Origin: WYEG01 sp049414625
GTDB lineage: Bacteria > Desulfobacterota > Thermodesulfobacteria > Thermodesulfobacteriales > Thermodesulfobacteriaceae
Reading direction: 5' to 3'
DNA: 41,491 bases
NCBI GenBank assembly: GCA_049414625.1
Contig: JBMSAU010000113.1
Coordinates: 1 to 41,491 of the forward strand
Shown here: positions 23,743 through 32,335 of the stretch, piece after piece
How the letters are laid out: each line of letters opens with the position of its first letter
Numbering within the stretch: the stretch's first letter is position 1
Program-made: the position numbers and the translations under genes
Notes under the pieces: generated by a model
What the model saw: only the letters and a program-made list of their open reading frames with translations
Databases searched by the model: none
Told to the model about the DNA's origin: nothing

Positions 23743-24639
23743 ATGAAACGCAGAAAGAAGAACCCTTTTGAGATATTCGGGCTTACTCCCAAGCTTGTTG
23801 CTGAGCTCCCTGATGAGGTGTTGTTTAAGCTCATCAAGTCGATTTATCGTGTGCTTCAGCTTATATATCATCCTGACAAAGGTGGCGAACCAAGGAAGGC
23901 GCTTGAGCTAAACCTTGCCTTTGAGAGCCTAAACTACGAAAAAGACCCTGAGGCATTTCGAGCTTATAAAAAGGCTTATGTCGAGCGTCTATCAAGAAAG
24001 ACCTTGTGGAAGGAGATAGAGGAGCTTGAGAGCCAAAATAGAAAGCTAACTTACCTCCTTGAGGTTTTGAAGGAAAGGTTTTGGCAGTATCTTTGCTTGG
24101 GCTCAAATCTTGACCAAGAACCCTTTAGACGAGGTTTCGCCCTAAAGGTTAGCCTCATCGATGTTGTCTCTCAACTAAACTATGGACAGTTTACGCCCCT
24201 TCGCCGAAGGGATATCTTTTACAAAGAGGTTTGGCTCTGGAAGGATAACCTGGCTTTAAGAAAAAAGGGGAAAAAAGATGTTTTCGAAAGAGTTAAATCT
24301 TATGTAGTGCTTGGAACGATAAAGAGAGAGCATTTTTCACCTTGGCCCTTTCTTAGTCGAGATTTCAAAGAAGAACAGATGTTTTTAAAGGATCATATGA
24401 AGCGGGAAACCTTCATCAAAGAGGCTCTTTTTTTCTTAAGCCCTGAGCTTAAACCAAACCATTATCTCTTTGTCTATCTGCAAGGCTCAAAGGATTTGGT
24501 CTATTTGGAGGGGCTGATTACCAAGGTAGAGGAGGTTTCGGCAGTTGATTTTCTAAGCGTCTGGAACAAAGCAAAAGATACTCTCTCGTCTAGTTATCAA
24601 TCCGAGGGTTTAAAAGAAGGTCTGCTTAAAGACTCATAG
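23743..24639 (+). CDS. J-domain protein with unrecognised C-terminal region
   Basis: The N-terminus (residues about 8-70) is a J domain: FEIFGL, helix II RVLQLIYHPDKGGEP with HPD at 43-45, then LNLAFESLN. J domains stimulate the ATPase of DnaK. It lacks the G/F and zinc regions of DnaJ. A coiled segment (about 85-110, KTLWKEIEELESQNRKL) is followed by about 190 residues I cannot assign. It may recruit DnaK to a specific client. It is coupled to the upstream phosphorylase gene (one-base gap). Confidence 0.65.
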   Translation: MKRRKKNPFEIFGLTPKLVAELPDEVLFKLIKSIYRVLQLIYHPDKGGEPRKALELNLAFESLNYEKDPEAFRAYKKAYVERLSRKTLWKEIEELESQNRKLTYLLEVLKERFWQYLCLGSNLDQEPFRRGFALKVSLIDVVSQLNYGQFTPLRRRDIFYKEVWLWKDNLALRKKGKKDVFERVKSYVVLGTIKREHFSPWPFLSRDFKEEQMFLKDHMKRETFIKEALFFLSPELKPNHYLFVYLQGSKDLVYLEGLITKVEEVSAVDFLSVWNKAKDTLSSSYQSEGLKEGLLKDS

Positions 24640-24675
24640 AAAGTTTAGAAATTTCCCTTTTCAATTTATCAAAAT

Positions 24676-24704
24676 TTGATTAGGATTGAATTCAAAGCAT
24701 AAAA
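24676..24704 (+). promoter_or_regulatory. Possible promoter of the sapC-like gene
   Basis: TTGATT (24676-24681), 17 bases, ATAAAA (24699-24704), about 23 bases before the ATG at 24728. AAGGAGG is well placed at 24718-24724. Confidence 0.35.
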
Positions 24705-24727
24705 ATTAGAGATTATAAGGAGGCACA

Positions 24728-25424
24728 ATGTTTGTTTTCTCTGCGGGCATGAAGAAGCCTACCATCCTTGAAGAGGAAAAGCACAAAAACTTAAGGCTTG
24801 CTCTACCCTCTGACTTTTCCTTTCTACGGAAGGTTGTAGCCTTACCCCTTGGATACTCTGAGATCATCGCAGCTACCATGTATTTTCCCGTGCTTTTTGG
24901 GGTTTCGGAAAGCCTTATCTACCCCTTTGCCGTCCTTGGGATAGAGGAGAAGAACCTTTTTGTAAACGATGAGGGGCAGTTTATCGTTGATGTTATCCCG
25001 AGGTGTGCTGAGCTCTATCCCTTTGGCGTAGCTAAAAAAGGGAGATGACTATCTTGTGGTTTACGATGAAAGGGCTGAAGCTTCAGACGGTGAGCCAGTG
25101 TTTGCCGAGGACGGAAGCTTTACCCCCTTCTTCACCCAAAGGAAGGAGGAGCTCACTAACTATGCTATAGACATCGATAAAGCTTTAGAGTTTGCTAAAA
25201 CCGCCTACGAGAACGGGCTTCTCAAGTTTATAGAAGCGCTAAAGATAGACACGAAGCACGGCTCAGTTGTGCTAAAAAATGTCCTCATTGCCAACGCCGT
25301 TGAAGCCATACCCAAGCTTTCCCCAGAGAGGCTCTATCACTTTAATGTTACAGGTTATCTTCCCATTCTCTATGCCACCTACTTTAGCGTTAGGAATTTC
25401 AAACTCTTTGACCTAATTGCTTAA
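24728..25424 (+). pseudogene. SapC-family protein interrupted by a one-base insertion
   Basis: Two frames together give a normal SapC-family protein of about 231 aa (associated with S-layer/surface functions; biochemical role unknown). The first frame (to TGA 25046-25048) has VLGIEEKNLFVNDEGQFIVD and AELYPFGVAKKG. The second (from about 25040) continues DDYLVVYDERAEASDG, EPVFAEDGSF and AKTAYENGLL. The break is in a run of six A (25034-25039); five A restores AKKGDDYL. It may be a real inactivating mutation, slippage at a homopolymer, or a sequencing error. The good promoter, strong RBS and intact remainder argue for a recent event or error. The 3' end overlaps convergent GT9-methyltransferase by four bases. 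Confidence 0.7.
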
Positions 25425-27571
25425 GTATTCTTTGCTTCATCACCATAGCCCCAGATGATTTCAACCGCAGAAAACCGGATAGCCCTTTGTATCACCCTTT
25501 CCCAATCTATGCTACTTTTTCCTTTAACTGCTAAAGCATACTGAAAGTTGCCAAGGTAGCGGGAGTTAAGGTAGAGGGGCTTTAAGGTTTTGAGTATAAT
25601 CCCAGTTGTGTCTAGATTTATTGCCCGTCCGTCCTCAAGATTTATGGTTACAACCGGAGGGGTCACTCCTTCAAGCACCGTCCCAGGAATAAGGGGCTCG
25701 GTGAAGATGTAAATCTGAGAGAAGCCTACCCTTTTTAAGGCATAAAAGAGCGTCCAAGGCTTCCAGCGGGTTAGGTGATGGGGTGGGAAATCGTTATGCC
25801 ACCACTTGAATTTTTTGTAACCTTTAGCCAGGTTCTCAAACTTATAAAAGGGAGGGCAGCTAAGAAGGAGGTAGCCTTCGTCATCTTCTAAAAGCTCATA
25901 AATTCCTTGCAAAAATTTCATAGGTTCTTCCACATGCTCAAGCACCTCAAAGGCAGAAATCACCTTGTAGGGACCTTTAAAATCTTCAGGGAGCTCATCG
26001 AAGGTTAGGGCTTTGGCTACTTTGAGCTTAAAGTTTCTTTTTGCGACCTCTACCGCTTCAGAGCTTGCCTCCATTCCGTAGACATCAAACCCAAACTTTT
26101 TGGTAATAAGCAGAAAAAAACCTGTGCTACACCCAACATCAAAGAGCTTTCCCTTGGGAAGTTTGTCAAGGATAGCTTGAAGAGCCGTAAACCGCGGAAC
26201 CCTAAGCCATTTTTTGACCTGAGATTTCTCGTCGGAGACTTCTTTAAAAGATTGATAAAATGAACCTTTTAAATAAAGAAGCCCGATGTATTCCGTTTCC
26301 TCATCATAAACTTTATCGTAATCAGCTGTCTTTATCGGATACGAAAACTGCAAACCGCAAGAAGGGCATTCAAACATCCTTGACTGATTTATCACCTCAA
26401 AAAGTGGAAATTCCCCAGAATATTCGCAAACTGGGCACTTATCGGGCTTTGGATAATCTTTCTCTACCAGAAACTCAGCATCTTTTAAGGCATAGTAGAC
26501 AACCCTTGCCGGGATGTTCTGGATGCAGGGGCTGTAGAACTCGTGCTTTACCCTGGCTTCAGGGCAAGGTCCGTCAGAGGTATGCTTCATGCAGGGAGCA
26601 ACGCAGGTTTGCCCTCTGTAGTTGGCTGGGATGCTGATAACTGTAGGATAGGTTCTTGCCCGTAGCTCTCCGTCGATCGGTCCAGAGACGAGAACCGTTG
26701 GTTTTTTAAGCCCTGCGGAAATATGAAGGGTTGCGGTATCTGCGGTGATCACAGCGTCTGAAAGATAGACAGCAGCAATCAAGTATCGTATATTTTTCAT
26801 CAGGGAGCTTAGGTTTACCGAGGTAACTCCATAGGCTTCAAGGGCAAGCTCAAGGGTGACATCCTCGCTTGGGAGGCTACAGAGCACCGGCACATACTCC
26901 TTCTCAATGAAGGGCTCGATCTCCTTCAGGAGCTTTGGCGGAAGCGACCTATGAACCGATGAGGCAAGATAGTGAAAGAGAAGAACCTTTTTCCCGCCGC
27001 TTGCTTCCCTGATTTGGTCAAACACTGGTTTAAGCTCAGAAACGATGTTTTCGTCAACTACTACATCGGGTGTTTCATCCTCAGCGCTAAAAACTTGACA
27101 CTTCCATAGAAAATACTCAACCAGGTTTAGATTATCAAACTGAGGAGTGTTGACCATTTCTATAACTTTTACCATGTAGTTTGCTTTTGAGACAAACTTA
27201 TAAGGGATGGGCATGGGGAGGAGCTTATCGATGTAGGGGAGTTTCTCAAGGACTGGTCTTGCCCTGCCGGAAATGCTGACAAAGAGTTGACAGTCAGGAT
27301 ACCTGCGTTTTATCTCTCTTAGGGCCGGGGTCATGCAGAGGGCATCTCCGATCGCCGCCTGAGCCACAACGAGGAGGGTTTTCCCGGAAAGATTTTCCCC
27401 TCGGTAGAAGGGGGGAAGCCCAGCTTTTTCCTCTCTAAAAAGGGCTTGCAGATTCTTCGGAAGAAGGGCAAAGACATCATCCGCAAAAAGGAGCTTTTCT
27501 CCTCTCTTTAGCTCAAAATCGTAGCCATTAAACTTAAACTTAAGGTCTGTTTTTGCTGAGTAAATTTTCAT
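25421..27571 (-). CDS. GT9 glycosyltransferase fused to zinc-ribbon SAM methyltransferase
   Basis: Residues about 60-365 match the GT9 (ADP-heptose transferase) fold: LLVVAQAAIGDALCMTPALREIK at the start, then DAVITADTATLHISAGLKKPTVLVSGP, which binds the nucleotide sugar. Two C-x2-C pairs (379-382, 402-405) form a zinc ribbon. Residues about 470-640 are a class I methyltransferase with LFDVGCSTGFFL and FEVLEHVEEP. The remaining C-terminus is unassigned. The design suggests a bifunctional enzyme that adds and methylates a surface sugar. ATG 27571 has GGAGG. It lies tail-to-tail with sapC, so both may serve a surface layer; this is inference. Confidence 0.82.
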   Translation of the reverse strand: MKIYSAKTDLKFKFNGYDFELKRGEKLLFADDVFALLPKNLQALFREEKAGLPPFYRGENLSGKTLLVVAQAAIGDALCMTPALREIKRRYPDCQLFVSISGRARPVLEKLPYIDKLLPMPIPYKFVSKANYMVKVIEMVNTPQFDNLNLVEYFLWKCQVFSAEDETPDVVVDENIVSELKPVFDQIREASGGKKVLLFHYLASSVHRSLPPKLLKEIEPFIEKEYVPVLCSLPSEDVTLELALEAYGVTSVNLSSLMKNIRYLIAAVYLSDAVITADTATLHISAGLKKPTVLVSGPIDGELRARTYPTVISIPANYRGQTCVAPCMKHTSDGPCPEARVKHEFYSPCIQNIPARVVYYALKDAEFLVEKDYPKPDKCPVCEYSGEFPLFEVINQSRMFECPSCGLQFSYPIKTADYDKVYDEETEYIGLLYLKGSFYQSFKEVSDEKSQVKKWLRVPRFTALQAILDKLPKGKLFDVGCSTGFFLLITKKFGFDVYGMEASSEAVEVAKRNFKLKVAKALTFDELPEDFKGPYKVISAFEVLEHVEEPMKFLQGIYELLEDDEGYLLLSCPPFYKFENLAKGYKKFKWWHNDFPPHHLTRWKPWTLFYALKRVGFSQIYIFTEPLIPGTVLEGVTPPVVTINLEDGRAINLDTTGIILKTLKPLYLNSRYLGNFQYALAVKGKSSIDWERVIQRAIRFSAVEIIWGYGDEAKNT

Positions 27572-27612
27572 CTTATCCTCCAGCGGAAGTGTAGGATTTA
27601 CAATTATATATG

Positions 27613-27639
27613 AAATTATGCAAAAAATATGCCTGTCAA
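27613..27639 (-). promoter_or_regulatory. Possible promoter of the GT9-methyltransferase gene
   Basis: On the minus strand a perfect TTGACA (plus-strand 27634-27639) is followed after 15 bases by TAATTT (27613-27618). It lies about 42 bases before the ATG. Confidence 0.4.
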
Positions 27640-27772
27640 GGAGAAGGAGCTGTTTTGCTAGGACCTCTTTTCGTCATAAGGCAAGCAAGAGACCTTTTAC
27701 TTTTAAAATGATCTTGGTTTGCGCTTCATCGAGTTTTTTCTGATAAGTTTATCAATTTCCCATACAGAAAAA

Positions 27773-28138
27773 CTAAGTCCTGTTTATCCTTTTCTTTCGT
27801 TGTTTTTGCATTTCATCAAAAGTAAACATTTCGCCAATTTTAGCTATAAAGTCTACATAAAAATTATCTGGTGTTCCGTAGCGGATAACTGCATACTGAT
27901 GAAAATCCTCTACTGTAAGCTCATCTATAGATGGGTCGTCATAAATGGAGGATAAAGCTTTTTTTAATTTTGAAATATTTTCTGGAGATGGGTCTATGAA
28001 AAGGTCTATATCCTCTGTAAACCTTGGGAAACCATGAAGAAATACAGCAAAGCCACCAATTACCACATACTTAACTCCTTCTCTATTTAACGCTTCACAA
28101 AGTTTTAGAAAGCCCTCTTTGAGCCTTCCTGAATTCAT
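27773..28138 (-). CDS. Nucleotidyltransferase-fold protein (possibly truncated)
   Basis: VVIGGFAVFLHGFPRFTEDIDLFI gives the GG...D-x-D nucleotidyltransferase signature near residue 27. This family is often annotated DUF6036 or MNT-like and may act as a toxin-antitoxin component. At 121 aa it seems short. The usual final helical part after GEMFTFDEM is missing, and the frame ends in the basic RKKRINRT. Another minus-strand frame just downstream reads SVWEIDKLIRK, which could be the lost tail after a frameshift, but this is weak. It overlaps its partner gene by ATGA. Confidence 0.62.
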   Translation of the reverse strand: MNSGRLKEGFLKLCEALNREGVKYVVIGGFAVFLHGFPRFTEDIDLFIDPSPENISKLKKALSSIYDDPSIDELTVEDFHQYAVIRYGTPDNFYVDFIAKIGEMFTFDEMQKQRKKRINRT

Positions 28139-28347
28139 AAAAGTTTAGAATTTTTGTATTCAAGGAATTCTTCAAAGGTTTTAAATTTTTTGATCCCCCG
28201 CTCGAATGGTCGTTGTGCTTTAAGCCTTCCAAAAACCTCAGGGAAATCAAAGATACGAAAAGCTTTTTTAAACCACTCCTCATCAGGATTAAAGTTCCAG
28301 AGGTCTTCTCTTGCTTCTTGGAAGGTTTTGTATTTCTTTATTGGCAT
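28135..28347 (-). CDS. Small partner of the nucleotidyltransferase
   Basis: This 70-aa charged protein (KKYKTFQEAREDLWNF...GIKKFKTFEEFLEYK) overlaps the nucleotidyltransferase start by four bases (ATGA). Such small proteins commonly precede nucleotidyltransferase genes in thermophile genomes. No function is established that I know of. No clear ribosome binding site precedes its ATG. Confidence 0.55.
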   Translation of the reverse strand: MPIKKYKTFQEAREDLWNFNPDEEWFKKAFRIFDFPEVFGRLKAQRPFERGIKKFKTFEEFLEYKNSKLL

Positions 28348-28438
28348 GCTACTCTAGAAAAGGCAATATTTCTAAGTTGTAATTATTAAACGGCTTTATC
28401 CTTTTAGCAAGGGACTCTTTTTTGACAAAAAGGAGGTG

Positions 28439-28492
28439 ATTCCTCGCTTCGCACGGAATGACAAAATAATAGGGATCTTGGAAAGACAAGAT
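28439..28492. repeat. Palindromic REP-like intergenic element
   Basis: ATTCC (28439-28443) and GGAAT (28455-28459) flank an 11-base loop containing CGCTTCGC, a core seen in dispersed palindromes of many bacteria. A second hairpin, ATCTTG-GAAAGA-CAAGAT, lies at 28475-28492, and a degraded look-alike (TATCGCTTGGCACGAGGGAT) follows at about 28511-28530. Copy number cannot be judged from this window. Confidence 0.4.
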
Positions 28493-28566
28493 GAGTAGGG
28501 GATGTCTCACTATCGCTTGGCACGAGGGATTAAGGCGCTTTTTTTTGAAAACATCCTTGCTAAGGG

Positions 28567-28594
28567 TTGGTGTTTCTGATTTAAAGTGTAAAAT
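28567..28594 (+). promoter_or_regulatory. Promoter giving a likely leaderless moxR mRNA
   Basis: TTGGTG (28567-28572), 16 bases, TAAAAT (28589-28594), then six bases to ATG 28601, with no Shine-Dalgarno sequence. The geometry is identical to the promoter at 23030-23057. Confidence 0.45.
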
Positions 28595-28600
28595 TTGCCT

Positions 28601-29512
28601 ATGCTATGGAAAAATTTTATCTCAAAGCTTGGGAAGATACTCCCCGGGAAAGAAAGAGCGATCGAGCTTACCATCATCACCCTTCTTGCTAAGGGGCATT
28701 TACTCATTGAGGACTTGCCAGGCATCGGAAAAACAACTTTAGCCCTCGTTGTGGCAAGGTCCTTAGGGCTAAGCTTTGGAAGAATTCAAGGGACGCCAGA
28801 CCTTTTACCTTCAGATATTCTTGGAGGGTCTATCTATGTAAAAGAAAAAGGGAGCTTTGTTTTCCAACCAGGACCGGTGTTTAACAATGTAGTCCTTTTT
28901 GATGAGATAAACCGAGCAAGCGGGAAGACCCAGAGCGCCCTTCTTGAACCAATGGAGGAAGGGCAAGCAACCATCGACGGCATCACCCACAAGCTACCCC
29001 AGCCCTTCTTTGTGATAGCCACTCAAAACCCTATTGAATACCTTGGCACATTCCCTTTGCCTGAAGCTCTTCTTGACAGGTTCTTGATGAAGATTTCCCT
29101 TGGTTATCCACCAAGACATTTAGAGCTTGAAATACTTAAGCGAGGAAGCCTAAGGGAGGATATCCCGAAGATAGAAAAACTCATCGATAAAGAGCTTCTT
29201 CAAGCCGAGCAAGAAAAAGTAAAAGCCGTCTATGTGTCAGAAAAGGTTTTAAACTATCTTTTAGACATCGCAGAAGCGACAAGGAAGAGCCCTTACTTAA
29301 TAGCTGGACTTTCAACAAGGGCTCTTCTTTCTTTGATGCTTGCCGCCAAAGCAAGGGCAGTTATTTATGATCGTGATTATGTTATCCCTGAAGATATAAA
29401 AGAACTTGCCCCCTATACTATTCCTCATAGGCTTATATTTAAAGAGGAGTATAGCTCCCAAGGTTTGGCTATAGTAAAAGAGATCTTAGAGAACGTTCCT
29501 TTGCCGTTGTGA
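28601..29512 (+). CDS. MoxR-type AAA+ ATPase
   Basis: MoxR proteins are chaperone-like ATPases that act with DUF58 and VWA proteins, often in envelope stress. The 303-aa protein has Walker A GIGKTT (residues about 41-46), GRIQGTPDLLPSDILGG, Walker B VVLFDEINRA, sensor IATQNPIEYLGTFPLPEALLDRF and GLSTRALLSLMLAAKA. I start at ATG 28601, two codons after an alternative TTG. The next gene starts at GTG inside its stop (GTGA). The trio moxR-DUF58-transglutaminase is widely conserved as an operon. Confidence 0.9.
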   Translation: MLWKNFISKLGKILPGKERAIELTIITLLAKGHLLIEDLPGIGKTTLALVVARSLGLSFGRIQGTPDLLPSDILGGSIYVKEKGSFVFQPGPVFNNVVLFDEINRASGKTQSALLEPMEEGQATIDGITHKLPQPFFVIATQNPIEYLGTFPLPEALLDRFLMKISLGYPPRHLELEILKRGSLREDIPKIEKLIDKELLQAEQEKVKAVYVSEKVLNYLLDIAEATRKSPYLIAGLSTRALLSLMLAAKARAVIYDRDYVIPEDIKELAPYTIPHRLIFKEEYSSQGLAIVKEILENVPLPL

Positions 29513-30402
29513 AGCTTCGCGTCACAAAAGCTGGCTTTCTTTATGCCTTGATCACAATTTTTATCGGGGTTGCCGCCGCAAATACTGGCAACAATCTTCT
29601 CTTTGTGATGCTTTCTTTGCTTCTAAGCTTTATGTGGCTCTCAGGCGTTTTTGCGAGATACAACCTCAAAGGGCTCACCTTTGAGGTCAAGCCTCCAAAC
29701 AACGTCTTTGCAGAGAGGGAAGCTTTGGCAACCATTAGGGTTAAGAACGAAAAAAGATTACCCGCTTTTATCCTAAAAGTAAAGCTAAAATTAAAAAGCT
29801 CCGCGAATGATGAAGAAACCTTTATTATCTTTCCGCAAGTAAAAGATGTCGCGGAGAAGGTGTTTCCGATTTTCCCAAAAGAAAGAGGGTTTGCTACTCT
29901 TGAGATTGTTGAGATTTCATCCCTCTTTCCCCTTGCCCTTTTTGTGAGATATTTAGAGGTTAAAAAAGAAACCAAGTTTGTCGTCTATCCCAAGCCCTTG
30001 CCCATTCTTTTACCTTTTGATAGCGCCTCTGGTAGAAAGAGGGTAGGGGAAAGACCAAAGGATGGTTTAGGGAGTGGTGAGTTTTTAGGCTTGCGAGAAT
30101 ACATAGCCTTTGCTCCACGGAAGCTTATTCATTGGAAAAGCTTAGCTAAAAGGGATGAGCTGATGCTAAAAAAGCTTGCTGAAGAGGCAGAAAACCCCCT
30201 GATGGTCGAGGTAGAAAAACTTCCAGGGCGAACCCTTGAGGAAAAGCTCTCTCAGGCTACCTTCTTAGTCCTGAAGTTTGAATCCTTAAGCCTTCCCTAC
30301 GGGCTAAACCTATTTGGAAAGAAAATTCCTCCAAGCCTTGGACCCTTTCATCAAAAAAGAGTTCTAACCGAGCTTGCCCTGTATGGAAAGGAAAAGGCTT
30401 GA
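29509..30402 (+). CDS. DUF58 family membrane-anchored protein
   Basis: Two adjacent N-terminal membrane segments (residues about 10-50) are followed by a beta-rich domain. The DUF58 core is FLGLREYIAFAPRKLIHWKSLAKRDELMLKK near 200-230. DUF58 partners of MoxR are thought to act on envelope assembly, but the biochemical role is unknown. It begins at GTG overlapping the moxR stop and ends 20 bases inside the next gene, consistent with coupled translation. Confidence 0.85.
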   Translation: MKLRVTKAGFLYALITIFIGVAAANTGNNLLFVMLSLLLSFMWLSGVFARYNLKGLTFEVKPPNNVFAEREALATIRVKNEKRLPAFILKVKLKLKSSANDEETFIIFPQVKDVAEKVFPIFPKERGFATLEIVEISSLFPLALFVRYLEVKKETKFVVYPKPLPILLPFDSASGRKRVGERPKDGLGSGEFLGLREYIAFAPRKLIHWKSLAKRDELMLKKLAEEAENPLMVEVEKLPGRTLEEKLSQATFLVLKFESLSLPYGLNLFGKKIPPSLGPFHQKRVLTELALYGKEKA

Positions 30403-32335
30403 GATAACCCTTATCTACACAGGAACAGCCATACCCTTTATACTTTGCCTTTTCGTCATAGATAGAGCCTTTGCTTTGGTTGGTAGTCTACTCTTCATTT
30501 TGAGCTTTTTTTTAAAAATAAAAGAAAAGCAATTCCCCTCCATCATCGTCAATCTTTTAGCCATCTTTTTTGTGTTGATTTTTATACTAAGCGTGAATTT
30601 GGAAAATTTTCTACACTCAAGTTTAACAACCATAATGCTTTTGCTTTGTATTAAACTTCTCGAAAAGCCTACCTTGAGAAATGTCTTTCAAGTTTATCTC
30701 CTTGCCCTTTTGCTTTATGCAGGCCTAACTTACTTTTACACTCATTTTTCATTTTTTATCCTTTTTGTTTGTAATCTTTTGTATTTTCCCATTGCTTTGT
30801 TCATACATCTTTATCTTCAAGAAGGAGGTATCACCAAGATCACTTTTTCTGAACTTAAGTCATCTATCCTAACAATGGGTGTCATACTCTTTGCTACTCT
30901 TTTTACTTCCATCTTATTTTTTGTTTTCTTTCCTCGGCTTAACCAACCATTGTTTCAAATAGGCGTAGGGGAGAAAAAAGCTAAGACTGGTTTTACAGAA
31001 GTCATAAGGCTTGGTGAGGTTTCTCAAATTCAAGAGAGCTCTGCTAAGGTGCTCCGGCTTGAGCTCTCCGAAGCCATTCCACCTTCGGAGCTATACTTCC
31101 GAGTGATAGTCTATGATTACTTTGACGGAAGGTCCTGGAAAAGAAGGTTTAATCCTCCTTTAAGAAAAGAGGTTTCCGTAGGAAAAGGACCTAAAATCTT
31201 AGCCACCGTCTATTTAGAGATTCCTCAAGGGGATTTCTTGCCAGTTGTTGAAGCACCAGCCTCAGTAAGGGGGAACATGCCAATATTAGCTTTCTCGGAC
31301 TACACCTACCAAACAGGCTTAGGTGTAGTTACTCCAATAAAATATACCTTCATCTTTAGTTTAACCAAAGAAAAGCCTGCTTTAGAGCGAGATTTTAGTT
31401 CCTATCTCCAACTTCCAGAGCTAAGCTCAAAGATAAAGGACATTGCTGAAAGTTTAAAAGGTGAAAATTCTTATCAAACTGCTTTAAACATCTACAAATA
31501 CTTAACTTCTCCTCCCTTTTCTTACAGTATGAAAGACCTTCCCATTTCCTCTTCGCCTCTAGAAGATTTTCTTCTTAAAACAAAGAAAGGAAACTGCGAG
31601 TACTTTGCGGGAGCCATGGCGGTTCTACTCCGTCTAAACGGGATTCCAGCAAGGGTTGTTGGTGGATACCGAGGAGCCATCTATCAGAGGGTTGGCAACT
31701 ACTATGTGGTGGAAGAGCGGTTTGCCCACGCCTGGGTTGAAGCCTATATTGACGGGAAATGGCTTCTTTTTGACCCAACTCCGCAAACTGGAGCTCGCTC
31801 CTTTGAGGAATTTTCCTTCTTCAAGAGATTGAGCCTTATCCTTGACCTTATAAACTACCAGTATACCAAGCTTATCTTAGACTACGACTTAGGAAAGCAA
31901 AAGAAGCTCATCTCTTTAGCTAAGGAGATCTTTGCTAAAGAGAAACCAAAAGGCATACCGCAGGTCTTTTCAAGATCTCTTCTTGAGTCTCTCTCAGGAG
32001 TATGGCTTCTTTTAATCGTGGTAGGAGTTTTGGTCTTAGCTATTATACTTATAAAACTAATACCTATCTACTTTAAACCTAAAGAAAAGAGACTTCTTTA
32101 CGAGTTCTTAACCACCCTAAAGAAGGCTGGGTATGGAAGAGGTAAAAATCAGGGGCTAGCTGAGTTTGTTGAATCCCTTCCTGAAAAAGATTTTAAAGAT
32201 TTAGCAAGGGACTTTGTAAGAACTTATCAATCTCGCTATTATAAAGATAAGGACTTTACTAAGGAGGATTTAGAGAGATTAGCGTTTCTACTCAAGAGTT
32301 TGAAGGAAAAGCTGAAGAGGGAAGGACGTTTCTGA
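30383..32335 (+). CDS. TgpA-like membrane transglutaminase (DUF3488-type)
   Basis: The roughly 650-aa protein has five to six N-terminal membrane segments, a periplasmic transglutaminase-like domain and a last membrane helix (about 540-565) with a cytoplasmic DUF4129-like tail. The catalytic set is Cys 405 in KKGNCEYFAGAMA, His 449 in RFAHAWVEAY and Asp 464 in LLFDPTP. TgpA in Pseudomonas is an essential inner-membrane protein; substrates are unknown. I start at ATG 30383, not the TTG at 30374. The terminal TGA overlaps a CTG that appears to start the next gene. Confidence 0.88.
   Translation: MERKRLEITLIYTGTAIPFILCLFVIDRAFALVGSLLFILSFFLKIKEKQFPSIIVNLLAIFFVLIFILSVNLENFLHSSLTTIMLLLCIKLLEKPTLRNVFQVYLLALLLYAGLTYFYTHFSFFILFVCNLLYFPIALFIHLYLQEGGITKITFSELKSSILTMGVILFATLFTSILFFVFFPRLNQPLFQIGVGEKKAKTGFTEVIRLGEVSQIQESSAKVLRLELSEAIPPSELYFRVIVYDYFDGRSWKRRFNPPLRKEVSVGKGPKILATVYLEIPQGDFLPVVEAPASVRGNMPILAFSDYTYQTGLGVVTPIKYTFIFSLTKEKPALERDFSSYLQLPELSSKIKDIAESLKGENSYQTALNIYKYLTSPPFSYSMKDLPISSSPLEDFLLKTKKGNCEYFAGAMAVLLRLNGIPARVVGGYRGAIYQRVGNYYVVEERFAHAWVEAYIDGKWLLFDPTPQTGARSFEEFSFFKRLSLILDLINYQYTKLILDYDLGKQKKLISLAKEIFAKEKPKGIPQVFSRSLLESLSGVWLLLIVVGVLVLAIILIKLIPIYFKPKEKRLLYEFLTTLKKAGYGRGKNQGLAEFVESLPEKDFKDLARDFVRTYQSRYYKDKDFTKEDLERLAFLLKSLKEKLKREGRF

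Noticed and set aside
25034..25048. Programmed -1 ribosomal frameshift in the SapC-family gene
   Set aside because: A -1 shift gives the wrong frame; skipping or deleting one base is needed to join the halves.
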